64,000 nucleotides of DNA from Xylophilus sp042867185 (GTDB taxonomy: Bacteria > Pseudomonadota > Gammaproteobacteria > Burkholderiales > Burkholderiaceae_C): the NCBI GenBank assembly GCA_042867185.1, contig JBHZQV010000012.1:1-64000 (forward strand), read 5' to 3'. A program made the position numbers and the translations under genes. Below are positions 34,242 to 42,902 of the stretch, piece by piece (position 1 is the first letter of the stretch; the number at the start of each line of letters is the position of its first letter). The notes under the pieces are model-generated. The model was not told where the DNA came from. It worked only from the letters and a program-made list of their open reading frames with translations, and did no database searches.

Positions 34242-35144
34242 TCAGGCCGGGAACACGCCGGTCGACAGGTAGCGATCGCCCCGGTCGCACACGATGAAGA
34301 CGATGGTCGCGTTCTGCTCGCGCTGCGAAATCTGCTGCGCGACCCAGCAGGCGCCCGCGGCCGAGATGCCGCCGAAGATGCCTTCTTCGCGCGCCAGGCG
34401 CCGGCACATCTCTTCCGCGTCGGACTGGGCCACGTTCACCGTCTCGTCGACCAGACTGCCGTCGTAGATGGCGGGCATGTAATCCGCCGGCCACTTGCGG
34501 ATGCCGGGAATGCGCGAGCCTTCGGCCGGCTGCGCACCGATGATCTGGACCGAGGGCTTCTTGCTCTTCAGGTAGCGCGAGACTCCGGTGATCGTGCCGG
34601 TGGTCCCCATCGCGCTCACGAAATGGGTGATGCGGCCGTGGGTCTGCTCCCAGATTTCGGGGCCGGTCGTCTCGAAGTGGATGCGCGGATTGTCGGGATT
34701 GCCGAACTGATCCAGCACCCGGCCCTTGCCGTCCTTCTGCATCTGCTCGGCCAGGTCGCGGGCGTATTCCATGCCGCCGCTCTTGGGCGTCAGGATGAAC
34801 TCGGCACCGAAGGCCTTCATCGTCTGCGCACGCTCCACCGACAGGTCCTCCGGCATGATCAGCAGCATGCGGTAGCCCTTGATCGCGGCGGCCATCGCCA
34901 GCGCGATGCCGGTATTGCCCGAGGTGGCTTCGATCAGGGTGTCGCCGGGGCGGATGTCGCCGCGCTCTTCCGCGCGCTTGATCATCGAGAGCGCCGGCCG
35001 GTCTTTCACCGACCCGGCCGGGTTGTTACCTTCGAGCTTGCCGAGCACGACGTTGCCCGAAACCGCGGCTTCGGCAACGCCGATGCGTTGGAGTGCCACG
35101 AGCGGCGTCTGGCCGATGGTGTCTTCGATGGTGGGGTACTGCAT
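34242..35144 (-). CDS. cysM: Cysteine synthase B (O-acetylserine sulfhydrylase)
   Basis: PLP enzyme making cysteine from O-acetylserine and sulfide or thiosulfate. 300 aa. MQYPTIEDTIGQTPLVALQR is the usual N-terminus; PLP-binding Lys47 lies in NNPAGSVKDRPAL; the phosphate-binding loop is SGNTGIALA. The short length and NPAGSVKDR favour CysM over CysK. First gene of cysM-Nudix-TusA on the minus strand; tRNA-Leu lies upstream in the opposite direction. Confidence 0.94.
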   Translation of the reverse strand: MQYPTIEDTIGQTPLVALQRIGVAEAAVSGNVVLGKLEGNNPAGSVKDRPALSMIKRAEERGDIRPGDTLIEATSGNTGIALAMAAAIKGYRMLLIMPEDLSVERAQTMKAFGAEFILTPKSGGMEYARDLAEQMQKDGKGRVLDQFGNPDNPRIHFETTGPEIWEQTHGRITHFVSAMGTTGTITGVSRYLKSKKPSVQIIGAQPAEGSRIPGIRKWPADYMPAIYDGSLVDETVNVAQSDAEEMCRRLAREEGIFGGISAAGACWVAQQISQREQNATIVFIVCDRGDRYLSTGVFPA

Positions 35145-35286
35145 GCACGCACTGTGCCATAATTTCCGGCTTGCTTCCGGGTACGGTTTTACCGGAGGCG
35201 GACGCGATCGGCGCGGGCGCTGAAAGCCTCGTTTTTCGAGTGCTTCGCCCCGTCCCTTGCCGACCAGGCGCATCGCAGGATTTTCA

Positions 35287-35371
35287 GCCCGAGTGGTGAA
35301 ATTGGTAGACGCAGGGGACTCAAAATCCCCCGCCGCAAGGCGTGCCGGTTCGATTCCGGCCTCGGGCACCA
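35287..35371 (+). tRNA. tRNA-Leu (anticodon CAA)
   Basis: An 85-nt class II tRNA with long variable arm. Acceptor GCCCGAG / CTCGGGC, discriminator A and encoded CCA; anticodon stem GGGGA / TCCCC around CTCAAAA (anticodon CAA, TTG codons); T arm GCCGG / CCGGC around TTCGATT. It borders an AT-richer accessory segment to its right. Confidence 0.97.
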
Positions 35372-35381
35372 TCACTTTGCA

Positions 35382-35420
35382 GCTATCGAAATGATAGCTT
35401 TTAGGCGCATCGTTGGCGCC
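35382..35420 (+). repeat. Dispersed double palindrome, copy C
   Basis: GCTAT-N7-ATAGC starting 11 bp after the tRNA-Leu CCA, followed by TTTTA and a shorter GC inverted repeat (GGCGC ... GCGCC). This copy is more diverged in its second half than A, B and D. Confidence 0.75.
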
Positions 35421-35465
35421 ATAGCGCGACACCAACACACAGGGGACAGCGCCAACCCCTGACCA

Positions 35466-35741
35466 TCAGCGCTTCCGACCGGTCACCTTCGGCGCCACCA
35501 CGTAATCAGGTGGCCGCGGTCGAATCCAGTGCTCCCACACGCCCCGCATCCACGCGACGGCGTACATCACACAAACCACGAAGATCCCCCACTGCTGGGC
35601 TTGCCACGCGGCATAGAACCAGAAGGGCTGCCCCAGCATGCCGAAGATGCATGCCCAGCGGCGGAAATGCTCCCGCCGGTCCTGCGATAGCCACGCGGCG
35701 CCAGCGCCGAGTAGCGCGATTGCGATTTGGTCGATTCCCAT
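35466..35741 (-). CDS. Small membrane protein, phage-like
   Basis: 91 aa. Two hydrophobic segments (IALLGAGAAWL and WGIFVVCVMYAVAWM) flank a basic, aromatic-rich middle (RREHFRRWACIFGMLGQPFWFYAAW). I recall similar small proteins from prophage early regions of betaproteobacteria, but cannot confirm it here. Its ATG lies 20 bp from a perfect 7-6-7 palindrome fitting the LexA operator, so it may be damage-inducible. Alternative start at 35759. Function unknown. Confidence 0.65.
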   Translation of the reverse strand: MGIDQIAIALLGAGAAWLSQDRREHFRRWACIFGMLGQPFWFYAAWQAQQWGIFVVCVMYAVAWMRGVWEHWIRPRPPDYVVAPKVTGRKR

Positions 35742-36121
35742 GGATCGATTTTGCCGCAAACACTGTATACTTTTACAGTGTCTTCCAATCTTTTCCCTTC
35801 ACCTGGCCTACTCCCCGCGCTGAAGGGCGAGGAAGTTTCCGATGGACACAAGCAGCTGCCCACGCCGGAGTCCGTCTAGAAAGGAACGCTGCTGACCGTG
35901 GACATGGACACCGAAAGGGTGGGCCGGGTTCGCGTGACCTACTGCGCAACATCGAGCAAGCACTAAAAGACCGTCAGCTACTTCTGGGTAGCTACGCACG
36001 CCGCCCCGGTGCCCCCAGCGCCTCCGCTGCCCGCGCGGGCCCGTGCGCCGCTGGCAAAACCATACCTTGCAAATCCTGCCTCCATCAATCCGAAGAACTG
36101 CGAAGCAGAACGGCTTGCGAG
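35742..36121. other. Gap with SOS palindrome and possible gene remnant
   Basis: About 380 bp without a convincing gene. The left end carries the LexA-type palindrome. To its right, reading plus-strand from GTG at 35778, the frame encodes about 34 codons (VSSNLFPSPGLLPALKGEE...) up to a TAG near 35878, and the same frame continues past it with KGTLLTVDMDTERVGRVRVTY before another stop. That could be a small gene broken by a nonsense mutation, but no homologue is recognised. The remainder is featureless. Confidence 0.4.
35761..35780. promoter_or_regulatory. LexA-type SOS box in the accessory segment
   Basis: CACTGTATACTTTTACAGTG: perfect 7-bp arms (CACTGTA / TACAGTG) containing CTGT-N8-ACAG, the same operator class as before lexA. 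It lies 20-39 bp upstream of the small membrane protein start on the minus strand, and also just before a possible broken gene on the plus strand. Confidence 0.75.
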
Positions 36122-36652
36122 TTATTCAGGGCGGACTACAGAGAATATTCCCAATAGCAGCAACGCAACCGTAGGATAAAACGTTAGAGCAAAACCAAAT
36201 GCGCGTCCGGCAGCCCCTCTGCGATACCCTAGAAAAAATAAAACTCTGCCTACCGCAAAAAGGACAGATGAGGTAACCGCAAGACCCAATAGAGCTCTGG
36301 GTGCAAAAATACTCCATATAAAATATACGGGCAGTGCAATTGCAAGCTGCTCCAATGTGTTCTGGAGCAACGCTTGAAGTAAGGTAGCCGCTTCACTGCT
36401 TTTGCTCATGCCGCTGCCGTCAAGATCCTGCGGAGTGAAGAATCTGTGCTTTGCCAGACGCATGATGCAAATTACAAGCATGCACGTGGGTGCCAAAGCT
36501 GAAACGGCTGCGATGTGCCAGCGAGCTCCGTCAGCAAAAATTCGCATACCCACCGAATTTAGAAGTACAGTCGATGCAAAAGCTACTCCCGCTAGAACTA
36601 ACCCGCCCAGCATTCCAAATAGAACACGGCGCTGCGATTGATTAAGGTACAT
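36122..36652 (-). CDS. MAPEG family membrane protein
   Basis: 176 aa with four predicted membrane helices. The MAPEG-like core is QNTLEQLAIALPVYFIW followed by VLFAVGRVLFFLGYRRGAAGRAFGFALTF, matching the NxxEQ and GRxxYxxGY patterns of this family (microsomal glutathione transferases and relatives). The specific reaction is unknown. The DNA is close to half A+T, much more than the flanking chromosome, which suggests recent transfer. Transcribed toward the phage-like gene. Confidence 0.85.
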   Translation of the reverse strand: MYLNQSQRRVLFGMLGGLVLAGVAFASTVLLNSVGMRIFADGARWHIAAVSALAPTCMLVICIMRLAKHRFFTPQDLDGSGMSKSSEAATLLQALLQNTLEQLAIALPVYFIWSIFAPRALLGLAVTSSVLFAVGRVLFFLGYRRGAAGRAFGFALTFYPTVALLLLGIFSVVRPE

Positions 36653-36829
36653 CTACAACACCCCATATCCTTGAACAAACCAAATCAATATTGATTTGAC
36701 CGTTCAGCGTGATTTTCGAGCAAACGTGTCAGATAAAGACTATCGGAGTCTGCTTTTGACCAGCAGCAGTGAAGCCTCATTGCGCCCAGCGTATGTCACT
36801 GACTAATGACCGCTGCTGACAGGCCGCCC

Positions 36830-37237
36830 TCATGGCTGACCTTCGAACGCATCCATGTCCTCCCCGAACTTCACCCAGCCAAAAGCGCGGCGCGTCCATA
36901 TCTGCCGATCCGGCGAGCCGAGTTGCTGCCGCTGTTTGATCACGCCTATGCGTAGAGAGTAGATGGGAGGGTTCTCCTCCGCGCATGCATACAACGGGCT
37001 TCCGCACTCTTGGCAAAACGCGAGGAGGCGCCTGGTGCCGCTGGCGGCGGTCTTGACGTAAGTGCGAGGTGCCCCCTTCGTCAGTCGGAACCCGGCCGCC
37101 GGGGCAGGAATGTTGGCCCGAAAGGCGGAACCCGAATGCGTTTGGCAGTCCGAACAGTGGCAGATTGAGATGGTGCCTGGCTGTACTTCAGCTTCAAAAG
37201 CAATGGCACCGCAATGACACTGTCCATCAACGTTCAT
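36830..37237 (-). CDS. GFA domain protein (CENP-V/GFA family)
   Basis: 135 aa. The zinc-binding cysteine pattern of the family is complete: CHCGAI near the N-terminus, CHCSDCQ in the middle and CQECGSPLY later. Named after a glutathione-dependent formaldehyde-activating enzyme, but most bacterial members have no proven reaction. It lies upstream of the MAPEG gene on the same strand with a 177-bp gap and belongs to the accessory segment by position; its composition is intermediate. Confidence 0.93.
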   Translation of the reverse strand: MNVDGQCHCGAIAFEAEVQPGTISICHCSDCQTHSGSAFRANIPAPAAGFRLTKGAPRTYVKTAASGTRRLLAFCQECGSPLYACAEENPPIYSLRIGVIKQRQQLGSPDRQIWTRRAFGWVKFGEDMDAFEGQP

Positions 37238-37397
37238 GGGAAGGCTCCGTGGGTCGTGTACTCACCAGCTACTCTGAATGCAGACAAGGGTTTCTGGCCG
37301 ACGCCCCCCCCCTTCTACCGCAATCGGCGGGGAATGCCGCGCATTAGCGCCTGCGTCTTACACCCCATGGCCCCTAGGTAGAAGCATATTCCGTGTG

Positions 37398-37426
37398 CAA
37401 TGTGCCGGTGCTACATTGCAGTGCAA
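37398..37426. promoter_or_regulatory. Overlapping palindromes upstream of the PHA depolymerase
   Basis: CAATGT-N9-ACATTG (37398-37418) overlaps the perfect 11-bp palindrome TTGCAGTGCAA (37416-37426), ending 17 bp before the phaZ ATG. TGC/GCA-rich palindromes of this kind are bound by the PHA-responsive repressor PhaR in other bacteria; assigning PhaR here is inference. Confidence 0.45.
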
Positions 37427-37443
37427 CATTCACGGGTGCCCCC

Positions 37444-38868
37444 ATGCTCTACCAGTTCTACGAAGCGCAACGCTCCTTGATGGAGCCGTTCGCGGACTTT
37501 GCGCTCGCAGTGTCCAAGATGTACAGCAATCCGATGACGCCGATCGGCCAATCGCCGTTCGCGCAGCGCATATCGGCGGGCTACGACCTCCTGCACCGCC
37601 TGGGCAAGGATTACGAGAAGCCGACCTTCGACATCAAGACGGTGCCGGTCGACGGAGTGGACGTGGTCATCCACGAGGACATCCGGCTCGACCTGCCCTT
37701 TTGCGAGCTGCGCCGCTTCAAGCGCTTCACCGACGACCCGGCGGTGCTCACCAAGTTGAAGGAGCAGCCGGTGGTGCTGATCGTGGCACCGCTGTCGGGC
37801 CACTACGCCACGCTGCTGCGCGACACCGTCAAGACGATGCTGCAGGGCCACAAGGTCTACATCACCGACTGGAAGAACGCCCGTCTGGTGCCGCTGGCCG
37901 ATGGAGAGTTCCACCTGGACGACTATGTCAACTACGTCCAGGAGTTCATCCGCCACCTGCAGGCCTCCTACGGCAATTGCCATGTGGTCAGCGTCTGCCA
38001 GCCGACCGTGCCAGTGCTGGCGGCCGTGTCGCTGATGGCCGCGCGTGGCGAGACGACTCCCCTGTCGATGACCATGATGGGCGGCCCGATCGACGCGCGC
38101 AAATCGCCGACCGCGGTCAACAACCTGGCGATGAACAAGAGCTACGAGTGGTTCGAGAACAATGTGATCTACCGGGTGCCCGAGGGCTTTCCGGGCGCGG
38201 GACGGCGGGTCTACCCCGGCTTTCTGCAGCACACGGGGTTCGTGGCGATGAACCCCGACCGCCATGCGAAGAGCCACTTCGACTACTTCAAGGACCTGAT
38301 GAAGGGCGACGACGCCAGCGCCGAAGCCCACCGCAAGTTCTACGACGAGTACAACGCGGTGCTCGACATGGATGCCGATTACTACCTGGAGACGATCCGC
38401 ACCGTGTTCCAGGACTTCCTGCTGGTCAACGGTGCCTGGAACGTGAAGGGTATCGACGGCACCGTGGAGCTGGTGCGGCCATCGACCATCTCGACGACCG
38501 CCTTGCTGACCGTCGAGGGCGAGCTGGACGACATTTCCGGATCGGGCCAGACCGCGGCGGCCAACGGCCTGTGCAGCGGCGTGCCGGATCAGCACAAACA
38601 GCACTACGAGGTGAAAGGTGCCGGTCACTACGGCATCTTCAGCGGCCGGCGCTGGCGCGATTCGGTGTACCCGAAGGTCCGCGAATTCATCGCCCGCTAC
38701 GACCGGCCGGGCAAGCCGGTTGCCGACGATGCCGTGTTGCCCGCTGTCCAGCGCGCGGCGGCGGCGGTGCGCCGCGCGCCGGCCCCCAAAACCGCGGTGA
38801 CCTCGGTAGCGGCTGCGCCGGCGGCGAAGAAGCCCGCGGCCCCGCGCACCCGCAACAGGCCGGCGTGA
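37444..38868 (+). CDS. phaZ: Intracellular polyhydroxyalkanoate depolymerase
   Basis: Breaks down native PHA granules in the cytoplasm. 474 aa. The N-terminus MLYQFYEAQRSLMEPF is typical. The nucleophile is Cys185 in VSVCQPTVPV, matching the Cys nucleophile (about residue 183) of the Ralstonia PhaZa1 type rather than a Ser lipase box. The last 50 or so residues are an Ala/Pro/Lys-rich tail beyond the catalytic domain. Its stop overlaps the start of the RnfB-like gene by the GTGA arrangement. The PHA synthesis operon lies 6-12 kb downstream on the other strand. Confidence 0.95.
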   Translation: MLYQFYEAQRSLMEPFADFALAVSKMYSNPMTPIGQSPFAQRISAGYDLLHRLGKDYEKPTFDIKTVPVDGVDVVIHEDIRLDLPFCELRRFKRFTDDPAVLTKLKEQPVVLIVAPLSGHYATLLRDTVKTMLQGHKVYITDWKNARLVPLADGEFHLDDYVNYVQEFIRHLQASYGNCHVVSVCQPTVPVLAAVSLMAARGETTPLSMTMMGGPIDARKSPTAVNNLAMNKSYEWFENNVIYRVPEGFPGAGRRVYPGFLQHTGFVAMNPDRHAKSHFDYFKDLMKGDDASAEAHRKFYDEYNAVLDMDADYYLETIRTVFQDFLLVNGAWNVKGIDGTVELVRPSTISTTALLTVEGELDDISGSGQTAAANGLCSGVPDQHKQHYEVKGAGHYGIFSGRRWRDSVYPKVREFIARYDRPGKPVADDAVLPAVQRAAAAVRRAPAPKTAVTSVAAAPAAKKPAAPRTRNRPA

Positions 38869-39590
38869 GCGGCACGGGTTCCCGCGCGGCGAGGCCGCCG
38901 GTGGACGCCGCGGCGGTCGACCGCATCGACAGCGTGCTGCCGCAGACGCAGTGCACCCGCTGCGGTTATCCCGACTGTCGGGGATATGCCCAGGCGATCG
39001 CCGAAGGCAGTGCCGGCATCGACCGGTGCCCGCCCGGCGGCGCGGAAGGCATCGCGCGGCTGGCAGCCGTGACCGGCCGTCCGGTGGTCGCGCTGGATCC
39101 GGCCTACGGACAGGAAGGACCCCGCCAGCGCGCGGTCATCGACGAAGCATGGTGCATCGGCTGCACCCTGTGCCTGGACGCATGCCCGACCGACGCCATC
39201 CTGGGCCGCAACAAGCGCATGCATACCGTCGTGCCGCTCCATTGCACCGGATGCGAGCTGTGCGTGCCGGTCTGCCCGGTGGACTGTATATCCATGGTGC
39301 AGGAGACAGGGACGGCAACCGGTTGGAATGCGTGGTCGCAGACCCAGGCGGACGTCGCGCTGCAGCGCTACCGGCGGCATGGCGCGCGCGGTGCCGAAGC
39401 ACCCGCCCGCGACGCGGTCGGCGGCCCGCCGGTGGCGGCAATCGCCGACGCGCGCGCGCCGTCCTCCGATCCCCGGCCGACCCTTGCGGCAGAGACGCCG
39501 GAAGACGCGGCCGGTTCCCCTGCACCCGTCGATCCCAAGCGGGCCATGATCGAAGCGGCCCTGCGGCGGGCGCGGGCCCTGCGCGGCTGA
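38865..39590 (+). CDS. RnfB/RsxB-like electron transport ferredoxin
   Basis: 241 aa, starting at a GTG that overlaps the phaZ stop. Three cysteine sets are seen: the 4Fe-4S domain C30-C33-C38-C55 (QCTRCGYPDCRGY...DRCPPG) typical of RnfB, and two ferredoxin motifs C97-C100-C103-C107 and C127-C130-C133-C137. There is no N-terminal membrane helix, and no rnfACDGE genes lie nearby, so this is a stand-alone soluble RnfB-type ferredoxin, as often seen in betaproteobacteria. The last 90 residues are a low-complexity tail. The electron partner is unknown. Confidence 0.92.
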   Translation: MSGTGSRAARPPVDAAAVDRIDSVLPQTQCTRCGYPDCRGYAQAIAEGSAGIDRCPPGGAEGIARLAAVTGRPVVALDPAYGQEGPRQRAVIDEAWCIGCTLCLDACPTDAILGRNKRMHTVVPLHCTGCELCVPVCPVDCISMVQETGTATGWNAWSQTQADVALQRYRRHGARGAEAPARDAVGGPPVAAIADARAPSSDPRPTLAAETPEDAAGSPAPVDPKRAMIEAALRRARALRG

Positions 39591-39609
39591 CGCCTCGGAG
39601 CGTGGGGCC

Positions 39610-40620
39610 TCAGGCCGCCAATCGTTCCGGACGCCGTGCCTCTGCCAGCACCTCGCGCGCGCTAGACGTCTTCAGCCGGTGGTCGCTCCACACCTGGCGC
39701 CAGCGCCGCGCGCCCGGCAGCCCGTGCCGCAGGCCCAGCATGTGGCGGGCGACGGAGTGCCAGGGCGTACCGTGTTCGGCGGCTTCGCGCTCCATGTAGT
39801 CCACCATCGTGTCTTCAACGGACTCGCGGGTGCATTCGGCAGGGGGAGCGCCGTAGAAGGTCGAATCCCATCCCACCAGCGACCAGGGGTTGTGGTACGC
39901 CTCCCGCCCCACCATCACGCCGTCCAGCACCGCCAGGTGCTCGGCGATCTGGGCCGTCGTGGCGATCCCGCCGTTGACGGCGATCGCCAGATGCGGGAAA
40001 TCCTGTTTCAGCCGGTGCACCACCGCATACCGAAGGGGTGGAATGTCGCGGTTCTCCTTCGGACTGAGGCCTTCGAGCCACGCGTTGCGCGCATGCACAA
40101 CGAACAGCTTGCATCCCGCCTCCGCCACGGTGCCGACGAAGTCGCGCACGAATTCGTAGCTCTCCACCTTGCCGATACCGATGCGGTGCTTCACCGTCAC
40201 CGGGATGTCCACCACGTCCACCATGGCCTTGACGCCATCGGCCACCAGCCGCGGCTCGTTCATCAGGCAGGCGCCGAAGGCACCGCGCTGCACCCGTTCC
40301 GACGGGCAGCCGCAGTTCAGGTTGATCTCGTCGTAGCCCCATTGCGCACCGAGCCGCGCCGCCCTGGCCAGATCGGCCGGCTCGCTGCCGCCCAGCTGCA
40401 GGGCCAGGGGATGCTCCTGCGCGTCGTAGCGCAGGTGGCGGGGCACGTCGCCATGCAGCAGCGCGCCGGTCGTCACCATCTCGGTATAGAGCAGGGCATG
40501 CCGGCTCAGCAGGCGGTGGAAATAGCGGCAGTGGCGGTCCGTCCAGTCGAGCATCGGGGCCACGGACACGACCTTGCCGGCAGCGTTCAACAGGGGATAG
40601 GCGGGCGTCAACTCGGGCAT
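39610..40620 (-). CDS. dusA: tRNA-dihydrouridine(20/20a) synthase
   Basis: FMN enzyme reducing uridine to dihydrouridine in the tRNA D-loop. 336 aa. VSVAPMLDWTDRHCRYFHRLL and LYTEMVTTGALLHGD are DusA-type N-terminal motifs; NLNCGCPSERVQRGAFGACLM holds the catalytic Cys; VKHRIGIG and VNGGI bind FMN and substrate. Convergent with the RnfB-like gene, 19 bp apart. Confidence 0.96.
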   Translation of the reverse strand: MPELTPAYPLLNAAGKVVSVAPMLDWTDRHCRYFHRLLSRHALLYTEMVTTGALLHGDVPRHLRYDAQEHPLALQLGGSEPADLARAARLGAQWGYDEINLNCGCPSERVQRGAFGACLMNEPRLVADGVKAMVDVVDIPVTVKHRIGIGKVESYEFVRDFVGTVAEAGCKLFVVHARNAWLEGLSPKENRDIPPLRYAVVHRLKQDFPHLAIAVNGGIATTAQIAEHLAVLDGVMVGREAYHNPWSLVGWDSTFYGAPPAECTRESVEDTMVDYMEREAAEHGTPWHSVARHMLGLRHGLPGARRWRQVWSDHRLKTSSAREVLAEARRPERLAA

Positions 40621-40838
40621 GGAAGGCAACGGAAAAACGCCCGATTGTCCGGCAAACGCCAGGGCAGGCGCTCGTTCTGGCCGAACGGCCTTTCTGCAAG
40701 TTCGTGAAACCGGCATCCTGCACCGCGTCTTCGTAACGAAAGTCATCTGCGCCCGCATTAATATGCTGCGCATTCCAGGCTGCGGCCACTTGCACCCTGG
40801 GCCGACACCTGGCCCCCACAGATCCCGAGGAGACTTCC

Positions 40839-42740
40839 ATGCGCCGACCCCACCATCCCTCCAACGGTTGCGCGGGTGACCCTCGGGCGTCGGCGTTCGC
40901 AGGATCGATCGCCCACCGCATCCCGCGTCTGGCGCTCATGGTTCCGGTGGCCCTGCTGCTCGCGGCCTGCACTTCGACGCCGCTGCCGCCGTGGCAACCC
41001 CCCCGGGATCTGAGCACCTCCCGCCCGGCTCCGGCCGTGGTACGGCCTGCCGCGCCACCGGTGGTGGACATGGCGCCCGCACCGTCCGCGGCCGTCGTCA
41101 CCCCGGTCGCGCCGACGCCCTCCATGGCGGTGCCCCCGGCCGAGGCGCCGGTGGCGACCGTACCGCTGCAGGGCGGCGCCGAAGCATTGCCGTATTCCGA
41201 GGCCGTTGCGGCACGCTTTCCCGACCCCGCCGTGCGCTACGGCACCCCGGGTCTGCAGCCGGACCGGCGCAGCTTCACCACCAACGCCGAACTGGCCGCC
41301 TGGATGCAGGACCTGTCGGCCACCGCGTCGCGGGCCGGGGCGATCCGCGCCGGCCTGCTGCCGATCGGCCGGTCGCAGCGCGGCGAGTCGATCGATGCGC
41401 TGGTCGTCACCCGGTCGGCCAACACCGAGCCTTCGACGCTGCTGGCTGACGGCCGCCCGACCGTGCTGCTGATCGGCCAGCAGCACGGTGACGAGCCCGC
41501 CGGGAGCGAGGCCTTGATGGTGATCGCGCGCGAGGCTTCGCAGGGCCTGCTGGAGCCGCTTCTGGCCCGGATCAACGTGATCGTGCTGCCCCGCGCCAAT
41601 CCGGACGGCGCAGAAGCCGGTACCCGCGTCACCGCCAACGGCATCGACATGAACCGCGACCACCTGGTGCTGCGCACGCCCGAGGCGCAGGCCCTGGCAC
41701 GGCTGGTGCGCGACTACCGCCCGACGGTGGTGGTCGATGCGCACGAGTACACCGTGGTCGGCCGCTTCCTGGAGAAGTTCGGCGCGGTGCAGCGCTTCGA
41801 CGGCCTGCTGCAGTACGCGACCGTGGCCAACCTGCCCGAGTTCGTGACCAAGGCATCGGAAGAATGGTTCCGCCGGCCGCTGGTCACGGCGCTCAACCGG
41901 CAAGGCCTGACCAACGAGTGGTACTACACCACCTCGACCGACCCGCAGGACAGGCGCGTCTCGATGGGCGGCACCCAGCCCGACACCGGCCGCAACGTCA
42001 ACGGCCTGAAGAACACGGTGAGCCTGCTGCTGGAGACACGCGGCGTCGGCATCGGTCGCCTGCATATCCAGCGCCGGGTGCACACCCATGTCACCGCGAT
42101 GGCGAGCGTGCTGCAAAGCACCGCGGCCCGCGCCGACGACCTGAAGCAGTTGCGCTCCTTCGTCGACCGCGATGTCAGCGCGCTCGCCTGCCGGGACGAC
42201 GCGGTGGTCGAGGCCGCCCCGACGCCCGGCCGCCACAACCTGCTGATGCTCGACCCGGAGACCGGGGCGGACCGCACGGTCGACGTGGAGTGGAACAACT
42301 CGCTGGCGCTGCGGGCCGTCAAGACGCGCAAGCGGCCCTGCGGCTACTGGCTGTCGGCCTCCGCGGCCGACGCGGTCGAGAAGCTCAGGCTGCTGGGCGT
42401 GCAGGTGTTCCGGGTGTCGGAGCAGAGCTCCCTGCTGATGGACACCTACCGCGAGACGGCGCGCCAGTCGGTCGCCCGCCAGGACGTGCGCGGCGCCATC
42501 GCCGACGGCGGTGCCGGCGAGGTGGTGCGGGTGGATGTGGCCCTGGCGCGTACGCTGGTCGATGTTCCGCCGGGCAGCTACTACGTGCCCCTGGGCCAGC
42601 CGCTGGCGCCGCTGGCGATGGCCGCGCTGGAGCCCGACACGCAGAACAGCTTTTTCGCCAACCGGGTGATCGAGTCGCTCGCCGCGACCGCGCGGGTCGT
42701 CAGTCCGCCGGGCCTGCGGCTCGAAGAAATGCAGCCCTGA
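40839..42740 (+). CDS. M14-family zinc carboxypeptidase-like lipoprotein
   Basis: 633 aa. A lipoprotein signal ends LLLAAC at Cys44, so the mature protein should be membrane-anchored outside the cytoplasm. After a Pro/Ala-rich linker (about 50-115) comes an M14 peptidase domain: zinc ligands His216 and Glu219 in QQHGDEPAG, substrate-binding NGIDMNRDH and His302 in VVDAHEYT. The family trims peptides or peptidoglycan stems; substrate unknown. A later in-frame ATG at residue 34 would still give a lipobox and could be the true start. Confidence 0.88.
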   Translation: MRRPHHPSNGCAGDPRASAFAGSIAHRIPRLALMVPVALLLAACTSTPLPPWQPPRDLSTSRPAPAVVRPAAPPVVDMAPAPSAAVVTPVAPTPSMAVPPAEAPVATVPLQGGAEALPYSEAVAARFPDPAVRYGTPGLQPDRRSFTTNAELAAWMQDLSATASRAGAIRAGLLPIGRSQRGESIDALVVTRSANTEPSTLLADGRPTVLLIGQQHGDEPAGSEALMVIAREASQGLLEPLLARINVIVLPRANPDGAEAGTRVTANGIDMNRDHLVLRTPEAQALARLVRDYRPTVVVDAHEYTVVGRFLEKFGAVQRFDGLLQYATVANLPEFVTKASEEWFRRPLVTALNRQGLTNEWYYTTSTDPQDRRVSMGGTQPDTGRNVNGLKNTVSLLLETRGVGIGRLHIQRRVHTHVTAMASVLQSTAARADDLKQLRSFVDRDVSALACRDDAVVEAAPTPGRHNLLMLDPETGADRTVDVEWNNSLALRAVKTRKRPCGYWLSASAADAVEKLRLLGVQVFRVSEQSSLLMDTYRETARQSVARQDVRGAIADGGAGEVVRVDVALARTLVDVPPGSYYVPLGQPLAPLAMAALEPDTQNSFFANRVIESLAATARVVSPPGLRLEEMQP

Positions 42741-42902
42741 GGCAGCGGCCGCCCGCACCCGCACGCCGGCACCGCGCATCGAACCGGCGCCTGCTGCACC
42801 TGTGGCGGTGCGTTCGTCCTACAGGGCTTGGGAACGCTTCCCGCTAGTCTTTGCGTTCGCCAGACCGCAAACGACAAGAGCCCACGAGGCAAGGAGCATC
42901 CC

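Noticed and set aside
35287..37250. Active integrative element or prophage at tRNA-Leu
   Set aside because: No integrase, no duplicated tRNA 3' end and no structural phage genes were seen; only a small accessory patch is supported.
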